Shown: piece after piece, positions 61,787 to 64,000 of the stretch
Layout: each line of letters opens with the position of its first letter
How positions within the stretch are numbered: position 1 is the first letter of the stretch
NCBI GenBank assembly: GCA_016125275.1
Contig: WGMB01000001.1
Coordinates: forward strand, 248,001 to 312,000
DNA: 64,000 bases
Reading direction: 5' to 3'
Source of the DNA: Acidobacteriota bacterium
Lineage (GTDB): Bacteria; Acidobacteriota; Terriglobia; Bryobacterales; UBA6623
The notes under the pieces: model-generated
Databases searched by the model: none
Told to the model about the DNA's origin: nothing
Seen by the model: only the letters and a program-made list of their open reading frames with translations
Program-made: the position numbers and the translations under genes

Positions 61787-62617
61787 CTAGAAGTCCAGGT
61801 AAACCTCGAACATTTGGCTGATCGGCATCAGCATGAAGTCGACCCGGTAGCGACCGCCCAGCTTCGCCGTTTCGGGGTGATAGGTGAAGGAAATTGTTGC
61901 GTCGACGCCGCTGTCGAATTCCGGCTGATCGACGGAGACCTCGATGCCGGGGATGTCCCGGGTGTAGCGCTCGATCTTGAGCTTACCCATCGAGTTGTTC
62001 TTGACCTTCACCTGCCGCGTCACGGGTTCGTCGGCGGCGGCGGGAAAGCGTACGGCGTCAGCGCTGACCTGGTACATCTCGGCCAGGCTCTCAATGGTGG
62101 GCCGTGGCGCCTGGGGCGGCGGCCGGAAGCCGCCGGGGGGCACGACCTCTTGGCCGGCCTGCATCTGTCCGAACGGCGTCGCCTTGACCGGAGCGTCTTC
62201 GCTCATCTCGACGTCTTCCTTCTTGGTCAAGTGCATGAACCAGGAGTCGTCGTGGTAGCGCCAGTCGCTGGCCAGCGGCACCGCCAGCGGGGCCGAGCCG
62301 AGCATGGGCACGATGGTGTGACAGGCGACGAGCACGTTGGCGGAACGGAAGTCCTCGGCCCACTTGATGGTCTTTACCTCGAAGGCCATGATGCGGTTCT
62401 TCTTCGCGTTGTAGAAAGCGTCCTTGGATTCCTCATCGAGGTAGTTTTCGGCCTGTCGGAACTCGCCCTTCTGGAAGTGGGTGTAAAAGCCTTCCACGCG
62501 CTGCCGCAGGGCTTCATCGACTTCCGGAGGCGCCGAACGCGCCAACTGCTGCAGTTGGGCCGGCGCAGCGGCTGCCGCGAGCAAGAACATGAAAACAAAC
62601 GAGGTGATCCGTGTCAT
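61787..62617 (-). CDS. Exported protein of unknown function
   Basis: A 276-residue protein with a Sec signal (MTRITSFVFMFLLAAAAAPAQ). The first domain, about residues 30-125, has EALRQRVEGFYTHFQKGEFRQAENYLDEESKDAFY read in parts. It resembles a small helical/NTF2-like start and contains the histidine/tryptophan patch WRYHDDSWFMHL. A proline-rich linker (about residues 150-165) leads to a C-terminal domain with MGKLKIERYTRDIPGIEVSVDQPEF, looking like a beta-sandwich. No family was recognised. Its own TATAAT promoter and terminator make it a single-gene unit. Confidence 0.68.
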   Translation of the reverse strand: MTRITSFVFMFLLAAAAAPAQLQQLARSAPPEVDEALRQRVEGFYTHFQKGEFRQAENYLDEESKDAFYNAKKNRIMAFEVKTIKWAEDFRSANVLVACHTIVPMLGSAPLAVPLASDWRYHDDSWFMHLTKKEDVEMSEDAPVKATPFGQMQAGQEVVPPGGFRPPPQAPRPTIESLAEMYQVSADAVRFPAAADEPVTRQVKVKNNSMGKLKIERYTRDIPGIEVSVDQPEFDSGVDATISFTYHPETAKLGGRYRVDFMLMPISQMFEVYLDF

Positions 62618-62633
62618 GGCGAGAGCTCCCTTG

Positions 62634-62639
62634 ATTATA
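62634..62639 (-). promoter_or_regulatory. -10 box (TATAAT) of the exported-protein gene at 62617
   Basis: On the minus strand TATAAT is followed by 16 bases and the ATG, with AAGGGAG as a Shine-Dalgarno in between. This is a short but ordinary leader. The -35 was not clear. Confidence 0.5.
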
Positions 62640-62707
62640 GGGCCTTAGACGCGCAGGCCCCCCCGTTCGGTAGGGGCTCGGGGCAAAGTCTGCGGAGGGG
62701 GCGTGAC

Positions 62708-63607
62708 CTAGCCGCGGTGGAGGTCGCGGTGCAGCAGCTTGGTGGTGAAGCCGGCCTCGTCGAGGCGGCGCTGGATCTCTTCGGCGATCATCACCGAGCG
62801 GTGCCGGCCGCCGGTGCAGCCGATGCTGACGGTGAGGTAGCTTTTGCCCTCGGCCACATAGTGCGGCAGGAGGTAGATGAGCAGCTCGCTGGTGCGGCGG
62901 ATGAACTCCCCGGTCTGCGGAAAGGAGCTCACGTACTCGATGACCTTGGCGTCCTGCCCAGTGAGATCCTTGCCGCCGGGCAGGTAGTGCGGGTTGGGCA
63001 GGAAGCGGACGTCGAAGACTAAGTCGGAGCTGGTCGGCAGCCCGTGCTTGAAGCCGAAGCTCTCGATGGTGACCAACATCACGGGCGTGTTGGCGCCGCC
63101 GAAGCGGTCCACGATCAGCCGGCGCAGGTCGTGAATGTTGTAGGTCGAGGTGTCGATGACGCGGTCGGCCATGGCCTGCACGGCCGACAACTGCTCGCGT
63201 TCGCGCTGAATCTTCTCGAGCAGGGAACCCTCGCCCGCAAGGGGGTGAGGCCGGCGGGTTTCACTGAAGCGCCTTTGGAGCACGGAGTCCGAAGCTTCCA
63301 GGAAGAGCAGGAAAGCTTTGGTCTCCTGCTTGATCTCGGCAAAAATCTCAGGAAAACGCGACAGGGCGCGGCCTTCGCGTACATCCACCACCAGGCAGGC
63401 GCGGCGAATCTCGGCGGACTGCTGGCACAGCTCGACGAACTTGGGGATGAGCTCGAGCGGGAGATTGTCGACGGCGTAGTAGCCCAGATCCTCGAAGACG
63501 CGCAGGACTGTGCCTTTGCCGGACCCGCTCAAGCCGGTGATGATGACCAGCTCGGTGGGCGCCTGGGTTGGCGGCTGCGGTTCGGACGGACCTGGCGCGG
63601 CATCCAT
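62708..63607 (-). CDS. rapZ: RNase adapter protein RapZ
   Basis: A 299-residue P-loop protein (YvcJ/RapZ family). The Walker A GLSGSGKG is near residue 25 (after a proline-rich tail), DNLPLELI follows, and the C-terminal domain ends SIGCTGGRHRSVMIAE near 265. In enterobacteria RapZ guides RNase E to GlmZ and so controls glucosamine-6-phosphate synthase; elsewhere it binds nucleotides, role unclear. The ATG at 63607 is taken because residues before it have no family match, although the frame is open to 63997. Divergent to the PSCyt1 gene. Confidence 0.93.
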   Translation of the reverse strand: MDAAPGPSEPQPPTQAPTELVIITGLSGSGKGTVLRVFEDLGYYAVDNLPLELIPKFVELCQQSAEIRRACLVVDVREGRALSRFPEIFAEIKQETKAFLLFLEASDSVLQRRFSETRRPHPLAGEGSLLEKIQREREQLSAVQAMADRVIDTSTYNIHDLRRLIVDRFGGANTPVMLVTIESFGFKHGLPTSSDLVFDVRFLPNPHYLPGGKDLTGQDAKVIEYVSSFPQTGEFIRRTSELLIYLLPHYVAEGKSYLTVSIGCTGGRHRSVMIAEEIQRRLDEAGFTTKLLHRDLHRG

Positions 63608-63696
63608 GGATTGGCGGACTCCGGGGTCGCGGACCCCTGGGCTTGAGGTTACTCGATCGGACGGGGGGCGCGCTTGCTTCGCTTCGAGTCGAGCCC

Positions 63697-63702
63697 GATA
63701 AT
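63697..63702 (+). promoter_or_regulatory. Probable -10 box (GATAAT) of the cytochrome gene at 63713
   Basis: GATAAT ends ten bases before the TTG at 63713, with no Shine-Dalgarno between, as in the other near-leaderless sites of this window. Confidence 0.35.
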
Positions 63703-63712
63703 AGAGCCCAAG

Positions 63713-64000
63713 TTGCGCTTCCAGAACGCTTTTTCGTCCCTCGCGCTGTCGTTCGGCCTGGTCGCCGTCGCAGCCGCCGCGCCGCCGATCGGGCCGGAGT
63801 CGAAGGTCTCGTTCAACAAGGACGTTCGGCCGATTCTGTCGGACAAGTGTTTCACTTGTCACGGTCCGGACGAGAAGAAGCGACTTAGCGGATTGCGCTT
63901 GGACAACTTCGAGGGCGCCACGCGCGACCTGGGCGGACGGGCGGCGATTGTGCCGGGCGATCCGGACGCCTCGGAGATCATCCGCCGCGTCACCCATGAG
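63713..64000 (+). CDS. PSCyt1-type cytochrome c domain protein, 5' end only
   Basis: The frame is open to the window edge. TTG at 63713 starts a signal peptide (RFQNAFSSLALSFGLVAVAAAAP), followed by VSFNKDVRPILSDKCFTCHGPD with one haem site CFTCH, then RLSGLRLDNFEGA and IVPGDPDASEIIRRV. This matches the planctomycete-type cytochrome c domain that begins DUF1549/DUF1553 proteins found in planctomycetes and Acidobacteria. Those proteins are of unknown substrate and are often near sulfatases or DUF1501 genes. A TTG at 63674 is an alternative start. The C-terminal part is outside the window. Confidence 0.8.
   Translation, partial: MRFQNAFSSLALSFGLVAVAAAAPPIGPESKVSFNKDVRPILSDKCFTCHGPDEKKRLSGLRLDNFEGATRDLGGRAAIVPGDPDASEIIRRVTHE

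Noticed and set aside
1-64000. tRNA, rRNA, IS elements, integrase or prophage genes
   Set aside because: None could be recognised; tRNA cannot be fully excluded without a dedicated scan.

Overview
This is a high-GC (codon third positions mostly G/C) bacterial chromosome segment, gene-dense on both strands. The best guess at origin is an Acidobacterium of the Solibacter/Bryobacter type. The reasons are: an exported hydrolase ending in what looks like the Solibacter-type C-terminal domain (TIGR03437-like), a large receptor with an N-terminal carboxypeptidase-regulatory-like domain and a TonB-receptor-like barrel, several exported S1 sulfatases, a terminal PSCyt1-type cytochrome gene, and HemQ. 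No rRNA, tRNA, CRISPR array, insertion sequence or prophage was recognised. The content is chromosomal rather than mobile. No gap between called genes exceeds 300 bases.

Layout. 1-4937 (+) is a tightly overlapping cobalamin uptake/salvage operon: end of a BtuF-like binding protein, ATPase, permease, CobU, CobS, CobC-like phosphatase, CobT. 4934-13426 carries a SCO1 lipoprotein and an exported lipase-like hydrolase on the minus strand, then a sulfatase, UvrA, a CPBP membrane protease and MtnA on the plus strand. 13451-17441 (-) is a four-gene group: zinc-ribbon/NHL membrane protein, radical SAM/SPASM protein, a Tat-exported lipoprotein with a SelA-like PLP fold, and a peptidoglycan-binding lipoprotein. 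17583-31350 has three more sulfatases, a TonB-like protein, a phosphoketolase-acetate kinase-QueG run, a D-lactate dehydrogenase-like flavoenzyme, and two tandem YbaK-fold proteins.

31410-38244 (-) encodes six Tad-pilus-type envelope proteins (TadE/TadG style, one with a von Willebrand A domain). They form two blocks separated by an aldose-1-epimerase lipoprotein, and part of one block is a diverged duplicate of the other. 38435-42963 (-) is a two-gene sucrose operon: sucrose-phosphate synthase fused to a phosphatase domain, then sucrose synthase. 43218-48624 (-) holds HemQ, coiled-coil membrane proteins and a second TonB-like protein. 48775-53091 (+) holds a lipid-linked glycosyltransferase, an LPG-synthase-like membrane protein, an animal-type haem peroxidase, and a short kinase-fold protein lacking catalytic residues. 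53169-64000 holds the TonB-receptor-like protein, a seven-haem cytochrome, a TPR protein, a Bax-inhibitor-1 protein, a histidine kinase, an exported protein of unknown function, RapZ, and the start of a PSCyt1 cytochrome gene.

Two patterns run through the window. Operon genes are commonly coupled by NTGA or ATGA overlaps. A set of genes, mostly for exported proteins and including all four sulfatases, has a TANNNT-like -10 box only 6-10 bases before the start codon and no clear Shine-Dalgarno, which suggests leaderless mRNAs. Gene functions are inferred from motifs and family resemblance read by eye; no database search was possible.
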